In this document: piece after piece, positions 8,506-17,446 of the stretch
Position numbering within the stretch: the first letter of the stretch is position 1
Layout: each line of letters opens with the position of its first letter
Assembly (NCBI GenBank): GCA_964399035.1
Contig: CAYNPH010000016.1
Location: 1 to 63,863, forward strand
DNA: 63,863 nt
Direction of reading: 5' to 3'
Source: WAOL01 sp964399035
GTDB lineage: Archaea > Thermoproteota > Thermoprotei_A > Sulfolobales > NBVN01
The notes under the pieces: model-generated
What the model saw: only the letters and a program-made list of their open reading frames with translations
What the model was told of the DNA's origin: nothing
Database searches by the model: none
Position numbers and translations under genes: made by a program

Positions 8506-8596
8506 GGCATTCTTAAAAGTGTGGATCGCTTAAAGTAAAATAATGAGAGTCACTCGGAATCCCGAGTAACTAACGCTGGCTAATCGAGGTGAGCAC

Positions 8597-9316
8597 ATGA
8601 ATGCTAAGAGAAAGCGTGTGAAAGCATACGTTGACGCCATAAGTGAGTTACTAATGGATCCCAACCCGAACCGAGAGAAGGCTGCCGAGCTAGTAAGAAA
8701 GCACTTAGAGAATGAAGGTGTCGAACCTTTCAGAGGAGCGTCCAAACCCGAGGATATCTTCGAGAAAGAACTAATAAGCCTCTACATTGTAGGGGTCCGC
8801 GGTTTAGGTATAAGGGAAGACTATGGCGAAATATTTAGTAAGGTTTTCGATAAGGAAGAACGATATGAGGAAATCATCAAGCTATTAACATCTGACCTAC
8901 CCGTGGAAAAGGTTAGGGAAGGAATAAAGTCACTCATACCGGAAATAAGTGAAGGCGATGTTGCTAGGATACTTAGGTTCGCATTAACTCTTTATTACCT
9001 TGATTTCGAGCCTTACGAGTTCGTTGTTAAGGCCATAAGGAGAATGCTGGAGGCGCTACCGGAATTCGAGGACACCATACGCAGATTCACGAAATTCTTC
9101 GTCGCCGTCAAGCTAGCTGAAGAAATATCTGCTGGATCAATAAGGAATAAAGTTGAGAAAGAAATAAGAAAACAACTAATATCCCTCGAAACAGGTGTGC
9201 CTAAATCAACACCTTCTGATAGCTACGTAGCTAAGATAGCATCCGTAACGTATGAAATACCGGATAAGATTCTAAATAATATCTTCGGGAGTAGAAGACA
9301 CGGCAATAATCATTAA
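8597..9316 (+). CDS. Conserved archaeal helical protein (DUF2192-like)
   Basis: A 239-residue, almost entirely alpha-helical, charged protein without membrane segments. The layout, starting K-R-V-K-A-Y-V-D-A-I-S-E-L-L and holding E-L-I-S-L-Y-I-V-G-V-R-G-L-G-I, recalls the crenarchaeal DUF2192 family, but this is from memory and untested. The ATG at 8597 follows a clean GAGGTGA. A small hairpin (ACTCGG/CCGAGT, 8552-8567) lies in the leader. Function unknown. Confidence 0.7.
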   Translation: MNAKRKRVKAYVDAISELLMDPNPNREKAAELVRKHLENEGVEPFRGASKPEDIFEKELISLYIVGVRGLGIREDYGEIFSKVFDKEERYEEIIKLLTSDLPVEKVREGIKSLIPEISEGDVARILRFALTLYYLDFEPYEFVVKAIRRMLEALPEFEDTIRRFTKFFVAVKLAEEISAGSIRNKVEKEIRKQLISLETGVPKSTPSDSYVAKIASVTYEIPDKILNNIFGSRRHGNNH

Positions 9317-9375
9317 AAGGTTCCCGAAGCGGTAAGGTTTAAAGGACGCTTCCTCAGAGGTAAGTGGTGTGAGGA

Positions 9376-9645
9376 ATGCTAAAGGCTACAAAAGAGGAAA
9401 CATACCTCGTGAGGAAAGGGAACGACCTCATGCTTATTGAGGTTCTGCGAACACCTGACGGCAAGACTTTCGTGGCTATTCACAAAACTTTCAAGGGCGT
9501 GTACGCTAGGAAGGGAGAAGAGGAACCTAAGGAGTGGGATCTTCTAGAGCTGGATGAGTTCAAGGGCCTCAAGGACTCAGAGGTAGACTACAAGACATTA
9601 CCAACCGATATTAGGAGAGCGATATCTTCGGCTTTCAAATATTGA
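9376..9645 (+). CDS. Small conserved-looking protein, 89 aa
   Basis: Residues 1-40 form a beta-rich start (Y-L-V-R-K-G-N-D-L-M-L-I-E-V-L-R-T-P-D-G-K-T-F-V-A-I-H), followed by an acidic linker and a helix ending in A-F-K-Y. No cysteines, membrane segments or catalytic motif. A TATA-like GGTTTAAAG lies at about 9336-9344 and GAGGA just before the ATG. Probably a single-domain cytosolic protein of unknown role. Confidence 0.65.
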   Translation: MLKATKEETYLVRKGNDLMLIEVLRTPDGKTFVAIHKTFKGVYARKGEEEPKEWDLLELDEFKGLKDSEVDYKTLPTDIRRAISSAFKY

Positions 9646-9757
9646 TTCATATTAGCACTTTTTGGTATAGTGCTTTGAGACGTGGGAATTCCGCCTGTTA
9701 ACGACTGTTAAAACTTAATTCTTCCCAGAAATTCCTTAGATATTAGGGTGGAGCAGG

Positions 9758-10741
9758 GTGAGATCCTTAACTAAGTTGAAGGTCTCGATGCTAACGACCT
9801 TAGCCTTCCTTATAGGCTTATCAACACTCATACTTACCGCACTCTTCACTTACGTGCTCACCCCAACGGCAGGGCTATCGACCGTTCTCATACTTTCCCT
9901 AGTGTTCGTCATAGGTATACATGTACTTCAGTGGCTCATGGGCCCTAAGATCATTGAGATGGCATATAACGTTGAACCAATTATGGGTGGAAGATACACG
10001 TGGGTTGAGGAACTAATAGCGCGCATTGCTCGGGCCTCCAACCTAGGCTTTGTTCCGAAGGCTATGATAGCACATGTTGACGTACCTAATGCGTTCGCTT
10101 ACGGTAACAGGTTCACTGGGTATAGGGTAGCCGTTACCGAGGGCTTACTCCGCATAGCACCTCCAGAAGAGGTTGAAGCGGTCCTAGCACACGAGATAGG
10201 TCACATAAAGCACAGGGATGTCGAGCTAATGATGATTATCAGCATTCTTCCGGCACTCATATTCTGGCTTGGAAGAGTACTCATGTACTTTGGCTGGTTC
10301 GGCGGTGGAGACAGGGAGAACGAAGCATCAATCCTCCCCCTCATCGGGGCTATACTCATGGGTGTGGCGTTCCTATTTAACTTCGCCGTGCTTTACGTGA
10401 GCAGGTTACGTGAGTACTATGCAGACGCGCACGCCGCCCTAACAGTCCCTGGCGGGGCTAGGAAGCTCCAGCGGGCACTAGCTAGGATACTTGTGGCAAG
10501 CGGTGAGTTGAAGGCGTTCGCACCCAGCAAGATCGCATCTGCAAGTAAGTTCAAGGCGTTTCTGATAGCGGATCCTGAGGAGGGTATCGAGGTGCGTGGG
10601 TACGGCGTCATTGATATTGATGAAGTTGTTGAGTGGATTAAATCTCAGCCCAGATTAGTGCCTACCGAGATATTCATGACTCACCCGGACCCAGCGAAGA
10701 GGCTGAGGTTCCTAGACACGCTCGCCTCAGGAGCTACATAA
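9758..10741 (+). CDS. htpX: HtpX-like M48 zinc metalloprotease
   Basis: A 327-residue membrane protease. Two N-terminal helices (about 12-34 and 38-62) precede the zinc site L-A-H-E-I-G-H-I-K-H-R-D, and two further helices follow at about 160-180 and 190-215. The third ligand Glu sits in R-L-R-E-Y-Y-A-D-A-H-A-A. HtpX enzymes cut misfolded membrane proteins at the cytosolic face. Length and order match the family. The 3' end overlaps the convergent serK gene by 8 bases. Start is GTG. Confidence 0.92.
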   Translation: MRSLTKLKVSMLTTLAFLIGLSTLILTALFTYVLTPTAGLSTVLILSLVFVIGIHVLQWLMGPKIIEMAYNVEPIMGGRYTWVEELIARIARASNLGFVPKAMIAHVDVPNAFAYGNRFTGYRVAVTEGLLRIAPPEEVEAVLAHEIGHIKHRDVELMMIISILPALIFWLGRVLMYFGWFGGGDRENEASILPLIGAILMGVAFLFNFAVLYVSRLREYYADAHAALTVPGGARKLQRALARILVASGELKAFAPSKIASASKFKAFLIADPEEGIEVRGYGVIDIDEVVEWIKSQPRLVPTEIFMTHPDPAKRLRFLDTLASGAT

Positions 10742-11513
10742 GCGTGGATAACTTCGTGTACACCTTCTCCGGCATGAATGGAAGAACGTGCCGAGTTGTT
10801 TTCGGGGGAAGTACCCTACCCGCCCTAACCACCTTCATGACCTCATCCTTCGTCAAGCCTCGACGCACTAATACGTAATCTATCTCGCCTTCCTTAAGAT
10901 CCTTGAGAGCATCCTCAAGCAGACCATACCACGTCATGACTAGCTTACCCATACCGGCTAGCCTGTCAAGCACCTTAACGACTTTCTTCTGTCCTTCTAA
11001 CCAACCGCCGAGTTTGAAGTACTTGCTGTTTTTTCCTAACATTATGAATGCACATTCCCGACCGTTAACCTTGCATTTCCCTGACTCAACACTCTTTATT
11101 GCGTTCTCGCCGTCTGTGCCAGTTTCTATGTTCACGCCAACCTCATTAACGAGTTCCAGGAATTCCTCTGCATCTCCTTTGAACCCAGGGTACCAGGTGT
11201 ACACGCGAACTTCTGGGCTGAAGTAATTAATTATTATGGCTGGCACTTTTTTAGCTCCTAGCTTCCTGAGTGCTGCCCATCGGTGATGCCCATCAACTAT
11301 CAAATACTTCTTCGTTCCTGGGATGGGGGCAACTATTATGGGCATGTCAACAGCGCCAAGCTCGAGGATCATGTTCAGTAGTGCATTAAGCCTTTCATGA
11401 ATTATCTCTTCGTGTGGTAGTAGGTCGTTAATGTTGAGAAGTGTAGGTGTTACCTTTCTCTTGGGTATGCTGTACTTGGGTATCTTAACGCGTACCTTAG
11501 TGCTTTGTCCCAA
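10734..11513 (-). CDS. serK: ParB-like free serine kinase (SerK type)
   Basis: A 259-residue protein with a ParB/sulfiredoxin-like fold: L-L-P-H-E-E (residues 31-36), then P-I-I-V and Y-L-I-V-D-G-H-H-R-W (70-79). This matches SerK of Thermococcus kodakarensis, which phosphorylates free L-serine with ADP to give O-phosphoserine; a Glu in the first motif is catalytic there. The context agrees: two genes upstream on the same strand encode a phosphoglycerate dehydrogenase and a class V aminotransferase, the enzymes that link phosphoserine to 3-phosphoglycerate. A chromosome-partition role is less likely because the protein has no HTH domain and no ParA partner. Family assignment is from motif and context. 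Confidence 0.8.
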   Translation of the reverse strand: MGQSTKVRVKIPKYSIPKRKVTPTLLNINDLLPHEEIIHERLNALLNMILELGAVDMPIIVAPIPGTKKYLIVDGHHRWAALRKLGAKKVPAIIINYFSPEVRVYTWYPGFKGDAEEFLELVNEVGVNIETGTDGENAIKSVESGKCKVNGRECAFIMLGKNSKYFKLGGWLEGQKKVVKVLDRLAGMGKLVMTWYGLLEDALKDLKEGEIDYVLVRRGLTKDEVMKVVRAGRVLPPKTTRHVLPFMPEKVYTKLSTLM

Positions 11514-11623
11514 TAATGGTCACCTACATCATTTTTCATTTAGCTATGTAGCATGCGTCCCCTTTACTAATAATGTATTTTTAACGCGTTTGACGGAAAA
11601 ATCCTTCAGTAGCTATTGCCTTC

Positions 11624-12562
11624 CTAGACGTTGTTTTTCAAGTATTCAATTATCTTTTGAGCTACTTCTATACCGGCTCGGCGCTGAGCCTCCTCTGTGG
11701 AGGCCCCTATGTGCGGGGTTAGCACTACGTTATCTAACTTTGTTAGTGGATGATTATAGGGGAGAGGCTCCTCCTCGTACACATCTAGACCTGCCCCAGC
11801 TATCCAGCCTTCCTTCAGCGCCTTAACGAGGGCGTCAGTGTCAACTATACCTCCTCTCGAGGTGTTAATGAGTATGGCTGTTGGCTTCATTTTCTTGAGG
11901 CGTTCCTCATTGATTAAGTGTTTAGTTGATTCGAGTAGGGGGACATGTAGCGTGATTATATCAGAGTTCTCTATGACTTCATCGATTGATGAGAACTTCG
12001 CGTTTAATTCTTTCTCAACCTCATCTGGCGCCTGGACGACGTCGTAGTACAGTATATTCATGTTGAAGCCTTTCGAAGCTATTTTCGCTACCTCTCTCCC
12101 TATTCTACCGAAGCCTATCACGCCTAGAGTCTTGCCATTGAGTTCTGTTCCTAAACACTTCTTCTTCACCCACTTACCTTCGCGCATGTTCCTGTCAGCG
12201 TAAGCTATCTTCCTGAGGACAGCTATTGCTAATCCTATAGCTAGTTCAGCGACGCTCCTTGTTGGTGCTGCGGGGGCATTGATTACCTTAATTCCTTTCC
12301 TCTTCGCGGCTTCTAAGTCTATGTTGTCTAGACCTACTCCAGCCCTGGCAATTACCTTGAGTTTCTTACCAGCCTCTATTACTTCCGCAGTTACTTTCGG
12401 CTTACTCCTAACAATGATTACGTCGAACTCACCGATAATGCTCTTCAACTCCTCAATGCTGGGGTACTCCCTTACAACCACCTCATAACCGGCGTCGCGA
12501 AGTAGCTTAATGGCATCCTCATGGATTGGGGCCGCTACGAGTACCTTTATTTTCTTTACCAT
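11624..12562 (-). CDS. serA: D-3-phosphoglycerate dehydrogenase, short form
   Basis: A 312-residue D-isomer-specific 2-hydroxyacid dehydrogenase. The NAD motif is G150-F-G-R-I-G155, the catalytic Arg is in N-T-S-R-G-G-I-V-D and the His in P-H-I-G-A-S-T. It oxidises 3-phosphoglycerate to 3-phosphohydroxypyruvate, or runs in reverse. The ACT regulatory domain of long SerA forms is absent, so serine feedback through that domain is not expected. It lies 19 bases after the class V aminotransferase and 110 bases before serK. Glyoxylate reductase is the main alternative; A-G-V-G-L-D-N-I-D plus the context favours SerA. Confidence 0.88.
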   Translation of the reverse strand: MVKKIKVLVAAPIHEDAIKLLRDAGYEVVVREYPSIEELKSIIGEFDVIIVRSKPKVTAEVIEAGKKLKVIARAGVGLDNIDLEAAKRKGIKVINAPAAPTRSVAELAIGLAIAVLRKIAYADRNMREGKWVKKKCLGTELNGKTLGVIGFGRIGREVAKIASKGFNMNILYYDVVQAPDEVEKELNAKFSSIDEVIENSDIITLHVPLLESTKHLINEERLKKMKPTAILINTSRGGIVDTDALVKALKEGWIAGAGLDVYEEEPLPYNHPLTKLDNVVLTPHIGASTEEAQRRAGIEVAQKIIEYLKNNV

Positions 12563-12581
12563 TATCCATCACCAACAAAAC

Positions 12582-13796
12582 TTACTTACCTTTCTTTAGC
12601 TCCTCAAGTACTTCCTTCAGTGCCTTAAGCATTTCATCTATGTACTCGTCAGGCATGTAACCCATGTGCCCTATCCTGAACGTCGTCTTCTTGAATTGCC
12701 CGTAACCCTTAGCTAGCTCGTAGCCCTTTTCCCTCATCCTGTTATAGACGTCTAAACCGCTGATTCCAGGCGGTGTCCTGACACATGTTATGGTGGGGCT
12801 CTCGTATCCTTCCTTCGCGAATAACGTCATGCCTAGGGCCTTAACTCCCGACCTTATTTTCTCCGCTCTCCTCTCATAGATCTTTAACCACTCGTACTTG
12901 CCGCCGATTTTCTCAACTACGCGCAGGATTACGTTAAGCGCTATTATCTGGGGTATTGGGGGTGTGGATGGTGTTGACCACTGCTCCTCCTGGTACTTGA
13001 TGTACTTGAGCACGTCGAAGTACCATCCTCTGTTCGGTATGTTCCGTGCTTTTTCCAAAGCCTCCTCACTGAACACACCTATGGCTAGGCCTGGCGGGAC
13101 GCCGAACGCTTTTTGGCTACTACTGAAGACCACGTCGAGACCCCACTCATCGAACTTTATGTCCGCTGCACCCATAGCGGAGACCGCATCCACGAATACT
13201 AGCTTCCCGTGCTCCTTCACTACCTTAGCTAGCTCCTTGAGCGGGTTCAGGACGCCTGTGCTGGTTTCGTTGTACGTTATAGTTACGGCCTCAACATCCG
13301 GGTTCTTCTTAAGCGCGTCGTCCAGCTCCTCAGGTAGGACAGGGTTCCCAGGCTCTACCTCCAGTACTACGGGAACCCTACCGTTCGACTCCACTACTTC
13401 CTTGTACCGCTTCCCGAAGGATCCGATGATCGTAACTAGAACTTTCCCGCCGGGACTCACGAAGTTCCTTATGCTGGCTTCCATCACACCAGTACCGCTA
13501 CTAGGGAAGAGAAGCACGGTACCTTTCTTAGCCTCTAGGAAAGCTTCCAGCCTCTCGACCGTGTCCTTATGCAGGTCACGATATTCCTTTGAGCGATGGC
13601 TAAACATTTGGAAGGACATTGCTTCCAAGACCTCTGGGAAGCATGCAACCGGCCCTGCCGTGAATAGCTTCAGAGGCTTGGGCCACACCATCTTCAATAC
13701 TTCCTTAACCACGTCCTCACAACCCTTACTCAAGCAGTCCTCACCAAAGCATAATTTACTGCTGTGATTATTAATTCTCTTTTTCTTAAACTTCAT
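12582..13796 (-). CDS. Class V aminotransferase, probable phosphoserine or serine/alanine aminotransferase
   Basis: A fold-type I PLP enzyme. The PLP lysine is in S-S-S-Q-K-A-F-G-V-P-P-G, the PLP-ring Asp in V-F-V-D-A-V-S-A-M-G, and the opening L-F-T-A-G-P-V is typical of serine-pyruvate/alanine-glyoxylate aminotransferases. In some archaea such class V enzymes act on phosphoserine (MJ0959 type), which fits its place ahead of serA and serK. The longest frame (404 residues) has a 35-residue Lys- and Cys-containing extension that the family lacks; an internal ATG at 13691, preceded by AGGAAG, would give a normal 369-residue enzyme. A TATA-like ATTTAAAAC lies near 13816. Confidence 0.88.
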   Translation of the reverse strand: MKFKKKRINNHSSKLCFGEDCLSKGCEDVVKEVLKMVWPKPLKLFTAGPVACFPEVLEAMSFQMFSHRSKEYRDLHKDTVERLEAFLEAKKGTVLLFPSSGTGVMEASIRNFVSPGGKVLVTIIGSFGKRYKEVVESNGRVPVVLEVEPGNPVLPEELDDALKKNPDVEAVTITYNETSTGVLNPLKELAKVVKEHGKLVFVDAVSAMGAADIKFDEWGLDVVFSSSQKAFGVPPGLAIGVFSEEALEKARNIPNRGWYFDVLKYIKYQEEQWSTPSTPPIPQIIALNVILRVVEKIGGKYEWLKIYERRAEKIRSGVKALGMTLFAKEGYESPTITCVRTPPGISGLDVYNRMREKGYELAKGYGQFKKTTFRIGHMGYMPDEYIDEMLKALKEVLEELKKGK

Positions 13797-13850
13797 AAAG
13801 CATGCAACATGTTTTAAATGCGTTCACAGGGTAAGTAAGTACATTATTCT

Positions 13851-13871
13851 GAATGATTGCGTGAATCATTC
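13851..13871. promoter_or_regulatory. Inverted repeat between divergent aminotransferase genes
   Basis: A perfect 7-bp dyad, GAATGAT and ATCATTC, separated by 7 bases, lies in the 122-bp gap between the class V and class I aminotransferase genes. Position and symmetry suit a dimeric regulator controlling one or both directions. No regulator gene lies directly beside it. Confidence 0.4.
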
Positions 13872-13918
13872 GCGCTCGAGGAGTGCGACGTTATTAACTC
13901 CTTCGCGATAAGACTAAC

Positions 13919-15160
13919 TTGGTGCACAAAGTGAGTAACCCGCCCACGCTAGGTCTCAAGGAATGTATTAGGAACTTGCTTGGCGAGCGGGGATTCGCGT
14001 ACATAGCTAAGGCCAAGGAACTTAAGGCCGCTGGTAAGGACGTCATTAGCTTCGGCGTTGGTCAGCCGGACATACCTACGTTCGACCACATAGTTGAGGA
14101 GGGGATTAAGGCGTTAAAGGAGCGGTTCACAGGGTATACCGAGACGCAAGGCATAAAAGAGTTACGTGTTGCTATTGCTGAGTACCTTAATGAGAGATAC
14201 GGCAGTGATGTTCGAGAGGATGAGGTCCTAGTAACCATAGGGACTAAGGGGGCGGCATTCCTTGCTCTTGCCGCGTACCTGAGGCCAGGTGATGAGGTGA
14301 TAGTTCCTGAACCAACTTACCCCGTATACTCAGAGGCCCCCAAGTTCATAGGGGCTAAACCCGTCTACATTCCGCTGAAGTGGGAGGGGGAGGACAGGGG
14401 CTTCAGCTTAGACATAGAGAAAATCGAGAAAGCCATCACCGGTAAGACCAAGGCTCTAGTGGTCAACAATCCACACAACCCTACAGGAGCTATATTCACG
14501 CCAACGGAACTCGAGGCCTTAATGGATCTAGCTAGGAAGCATAACCTGGTAATCTTCGTTGACGAGATCTACGACAACTTCGTCTACGAGGAAGGAACGT
14601 TCAAGTCGTTCTTGGAATTCCCTGACTGGCGGGACTACGTAATTTACCTGAACGGGTTCTCGAAGACCTTCTCTATGACGGGGTGGAGGGTGGGATATTT
14701 AGTTGCTAGGGGTGATGTCGTACGCAACTTAACGAAGCTGGCCGTCAATATCTGGTCATGCCCGCCATCTATGGCGCAACGCGCAGCTATTGCGGCTCTG
14801 AAAGGAGACTGGGAGCCTGTGAGGAACATGGTTAGCTTGTTTAAAGAACGTCGGGACATTATGGTTGCCGAGTTAAGGAAGGTTCCCGGCTTCGAGGTTT
14901 GGAAAAGCGCAGGGGCTTTCTACGTATTCCCACGGGTTAGGGAACTGCTGGATAGCATCTGCATGAGTGTCGAGGAATTCGTGGATTACTTAATAGACAC
15001 TAAATACGTGGTCACGTTACCGGGCACCGCATTCCCCGATACTGCTGGCAGGGACTACGTGAGATTCAGTTTCTGTATCTCTAAGGATAAGATAGTTGAG
15101 GGTGTGAGTAGAATTAGGAACGCGGTTGAGGACTTGTTATCTTTGAGGTCTAAGCGTTAA
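13919..15160 (+). CDS. Class I aminotransferase, aspartate-type
   Basis: A 413-residue fold-type I PLP aminotransferase. Visible marks: F-G-V-G-Q-P-D-I-P near the N-terminus, N-N-P-H-N-P-T-G, the Asp-Tyr region V-D-E-I-Y-D-N-F, the PLP lysine in G-F-S-K-T-F-S-M-T-G-W-R, and the C-terminal carboxylate Arg in Y-V-R-F-S-F. The form resembles archaeal aspartate or broad-specificity aminotransferases. TTG at 13919 or GTG at 13922 are both possible starts. It diverges from the serine cluster across an inverted repeat and may supply amino groups for it. Confidence 0.9.
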   Translation: MVHKVSNPPTLGLKECIRNLLGERGFAYIAKAKELKAAGKDVISFGVGQPDIPTFDHIVEEGIKALKERFTGYTETQGIKELRVAIAEYLNERYGSDVREDEVLVTIGTKGAAFLALAAYLRPGDEVIVPEPTYPVYSEAPKFIGAKPVYIPLKWEGEDRGFSLDIEKIEKAITGKTKALVVNNPHNPTGAIFTPTELEALMDLARKHNLVIFVDEIYDNFVYEEGTFKSFLEFPDWRDYVIYLNGFSKTFSMTGWRVGYLVARGDVVRNLTKLAVNIWSCPPSMAQRAAIAALKGDWEPVRNMVSLFKERRDIMVAELRKVPGFEVWKSAGAFYVFPRVRELLDSICMSVEEFVDYLIDTKYVVTLPGTAFPDTAGRDYVRFSFCISKDKIVEGVSRIRNAVEDLLSLRSKR

Positions 15161-15358
15161 GGTTTTGAAATTGGAACCCTATTTTTATAGGTGGGATTAA
15201 TGAAGAAAGCCGTCGCTACTGACGTTGGGATGACGAGAGAATCCCCGCCGGATTAATTCTTGTGTTGGTGGTGCTCTTCCCTCACCTTAGGTACTCAACT
15301 AATTTTTTGAATATATCAATGAAAGATACCTAAGCATCTGTTGGGGTGATGAATTGTA

Positions 15359-16750
15359 ATGAGTGATTGGCGAGTAGTAACATATTATCTTGGGTTGATC
15401 TTAATGATTTTTGGTACAGCTAATTATGCACCAGCTATCGTGGCTATCATAGCCTGGGACAAGGTTTCCGCACTTTACTTCATAACTGGCACGTTAATGA
15501 TAGCTTTGGGTTATGCCCTTCATACGTTAGGGCATGGGGTGGAGGATAAGAGTCTTAGGTTCTGTGATGCCGCTATGATAACTACCTTGTCCTTTCTGGT
15601 ACCTGCGTTAGCTAATGCTCTAATAATGTGGATTAGTAGCTATGACTTCGTTAATGCATTATTTGAGAGTATTTCCGGTATCACCACTACTGGTCTTTCG
15701 ATGTACAAGGCATCATCTCTTCCTCCAGTTTTCGTTTTTGCTAGGGCATGGCTACAGTGGCTGGGCGGGTTAGGGATAGTCATACTGACACTATCGTTGC
15801 TTGCGAGACCAGGAACTGCAACATACCGATTATTCTCGACGCACTTCAGAAGAGAGCCTTCCCTACCTAGCTCAAGCATACTTTCTAAGCACATTGTATT
15901 ATTTTATGCAGGGTTAACGACTTTAGCGTTCCTAGCGTACGTTGTGACGGGCTTACCGCTCTTTGATGCTCTGGTTTATTCTCTCACAACAACCTCCACG
16001 GGCGGTTTTTCTGGGTATGCGGGTTTGACCGGCAATTCTGCCTTAGTCGCTATGGTCTTCATGTTCCTCAGTTCACAGAGCTTCATACTTTACTATAGAG
16101 TCCTGCGGGACAGAAACCTTAAACACTTATTGAGAGGCGCACAACTTGCTTCATTCACGCTGATGACTATTATGGGTGGAGCTGCGTTGCTTGTGGTGTG
16201 GCGTAGCAACGTATCAACAGTACTCTTTCACTTTATTTCTGCGTTAAGTACTACGGGGTATTCCACCGTTAGCATTGACTCACTGCCTACTGCAGGGCAA
16301 TTACTGCTTATCTTGGCTATGTTTATTGGCGCTTCAATGGGCTCTACCGGGGGTGGCGTCAAGCAGTTTAGGGTCATCGTGGCGTTTAAAGCACTCATTA
16401 CTTCCATACTAAGACTCATCGAGCCGAAGGAAAGAATTCATATCGTTAAAGTTGCTGGTGAACGAATAGAGGACTCCGAAGTCCTGACATACTTAACCGT
16501 AATATTGGCATACGCCACTATCGTAGTATTATCTAGCTTAGTCTTCACAGCATTCGGTTACGGTTTCCTGCCGTCACTCTTCTCCGTAACCTCCGCCCTA
16601 GGCACCGTAGGGCTTCAGCCAAACATAATTACTCCTCAATTACCGGTCATATTGAAAGCTGTTTTAATGATTAACATGGTTCTCGGAAGGTTGGAGGTGA
16701 TTACCGTGATCGCGGCTTTCACTGGTTTAATTCGTCTTAGAGAAAGATAA
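15359..16750 (+). CDS. trkH: TrkH/KtrB-type potassium uptake membrane subunit
   Basis: A 463-residue channel-like transporter with four pore repeats. Each filter segment is visible: S-G-I-T-T-T-G-L-S, T-T-S-T-G-G-F-S-G, A-L-S-T-T-G-Y-S-T and S-A-L-G-T-V-G-L-Q, each with its conserved Gly. Between repeats 3 and 4 the S-M-G-S-T-G-G-G-V-K-Q-F-R segment matches the family. It imports K+ with a cytosolic RCK partner, encoded 42 bases downstream. The preceding 198 bp hold no gene I can support. Confidence 0.93.
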   Translation: MSDWRVVTYYLGLILMIFGTANYAPAIVAIIAWDKVSALYFITGTLMIALGYALHTLGHGVEDKSLRFCDAAMITTLSFLVPALANALIMWISSYDFVNALFESISGITTTGLSMYKASSLPPVFVFARAWLQWLGGLGIVILTLSLLARPGTATYRLFSTHFRREPSLPSSSILSKHIVLFYAGLTTLAFLAYVVTGLPLFDALVYSLTTTSTGGFSGYAGLTGNSALVAMVFMFLSSQSFILYYRVLRDRNLKHLLRGAQLASFTLMTIMGGAALLVVWRSNVSTVLFHFISALSTTGYSTVSIDSLPTAGQLLLILAMFIGASMGSTGGGVKQFRVIVAFKALITSILRLIEPKERIHIVKVAGERIEDSEVLTYLTVILAYATIVVLSSLVFTAFGYGFLPSLFSVTSALGTVGLQPNIITPQLPVILKAVLMINMVLGRLEVITVIAAFTGLIRLRER

Positions 16751-16792
16751 CTTTATTTAATTAGTTAGCATGCACTCAAATAGTGTGATGTA

Positions 16793-17440
16793 TTGAAGGC
16801 GATAGTGGCTGGCGGAGGAGATGTGGGCAAGCTACTGGCTGAGCGTCTCCAGGAAACTAAGGTTGAGGTGACGCTTATAGAGAGTGATGCTGAGCGTGCT
16901 CGATCGCTGGCTGAGGAATTAGATTGTGCCGTTCTTCACGGGGATGCGACGACCTTGAATGTGCTTAAAGACGCTGATTGCGCTAACGCTGACCTCTTCG
17001 TTGCCGCCACAGGGGATGATAGGAGTAACATTCTTTCAGCTTTACTCGCTAAGCAACTCGGTGCTAGGCGCGTTGTGGTGGTGCTGGAAGATCCCTCGCT
17101 TGAGGATGTGGCTAGGGGGTTAGGTCTTGAAGACGTGGTTATCCCAACGAGGTTAGCGGTCGATGAAGTCATAGCTATTGCCAGAGGAGCTCCCCGCCCT
17201 AGTGAGGTGCTGAGTGAGGGAGTTACTCTAGTGAAGATCCCCGTTAGGGGGGCGCTACTGAGTACTAGTGTGAGTGACCTTAAGTTACCTGAAGGCACCG
17301 TCTTATGCGCCGTTATTCGTGGAGATAGAACCCTTCAGCCGACACAGGATCTGAAGTTAAAGGAAGGAGACGAACTTCTTTTCCTGGTTAAGGAGGAAAA
17401 ACTCCCGAACCTACGTAAGGCTCTCGGGGGAGAGGATTGA
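16793..17440 (+). CDS. trkA: TrkA/KtrA-type RCK regulator of K+ uptake
   Basis: A 215-residue cytosolic protein. The N-terminal Rossmann RCK_N domain opens A-G-G-G-D-V-G-K-L-L-A and carries the ribose-binding acidic residue in T-L-I-E-S-D; the A-T-G-D-D-R-S-N-I-L segment is typical. The C-terminal RCK_C (TrkA_C) domain runs from about residue 140 (L-V-K-I-P-V) to the end. It gates TrkH in response to nucleotides. TTG start. Its stop is 6 bases before the next gene. Confidence 0.93.
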   Translation: MKAIVAGGGDVGKLLAERLQETKVEVTLIESDAERARSLAEELDCAVLHGDATTLNVLKDADCANADLFVAATGDDRSNILSALLAKQLGARRVVVVLEDPSLEDVARGLGLEDVVIPTRLAVDEVIAIARGAPRPSEVLSEGVTLVKIPVRGALLSTSVSDLKLPEGTVLCAVIRGDRTLQPTQDLKLKEGDELLFLVKEEKLPNLRKALGGED

Positions 17441-17446
17441 GGCCCC

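Noticed and set aside
8552..8567. ACTCGG/CCGAGT hairpin in front of the DUF2192-like gene
   Set aside because: Only a 6-bp stem, no family of leader RNAs fits, and nothing places it as a switch; likely chance or a weak terminator.
10734..11513. ParB-type partition protein
   Set aside because: No HTH domain or ParA neighbour; motif and operon fit the SerK serine kinase.
15199..15256. 18-codon ATG frame and CTGA box before the TrkH gene, considered as peptide or C/D RNA
   Set aside because: No proper C box and second D box, and the peptide is too short to support.
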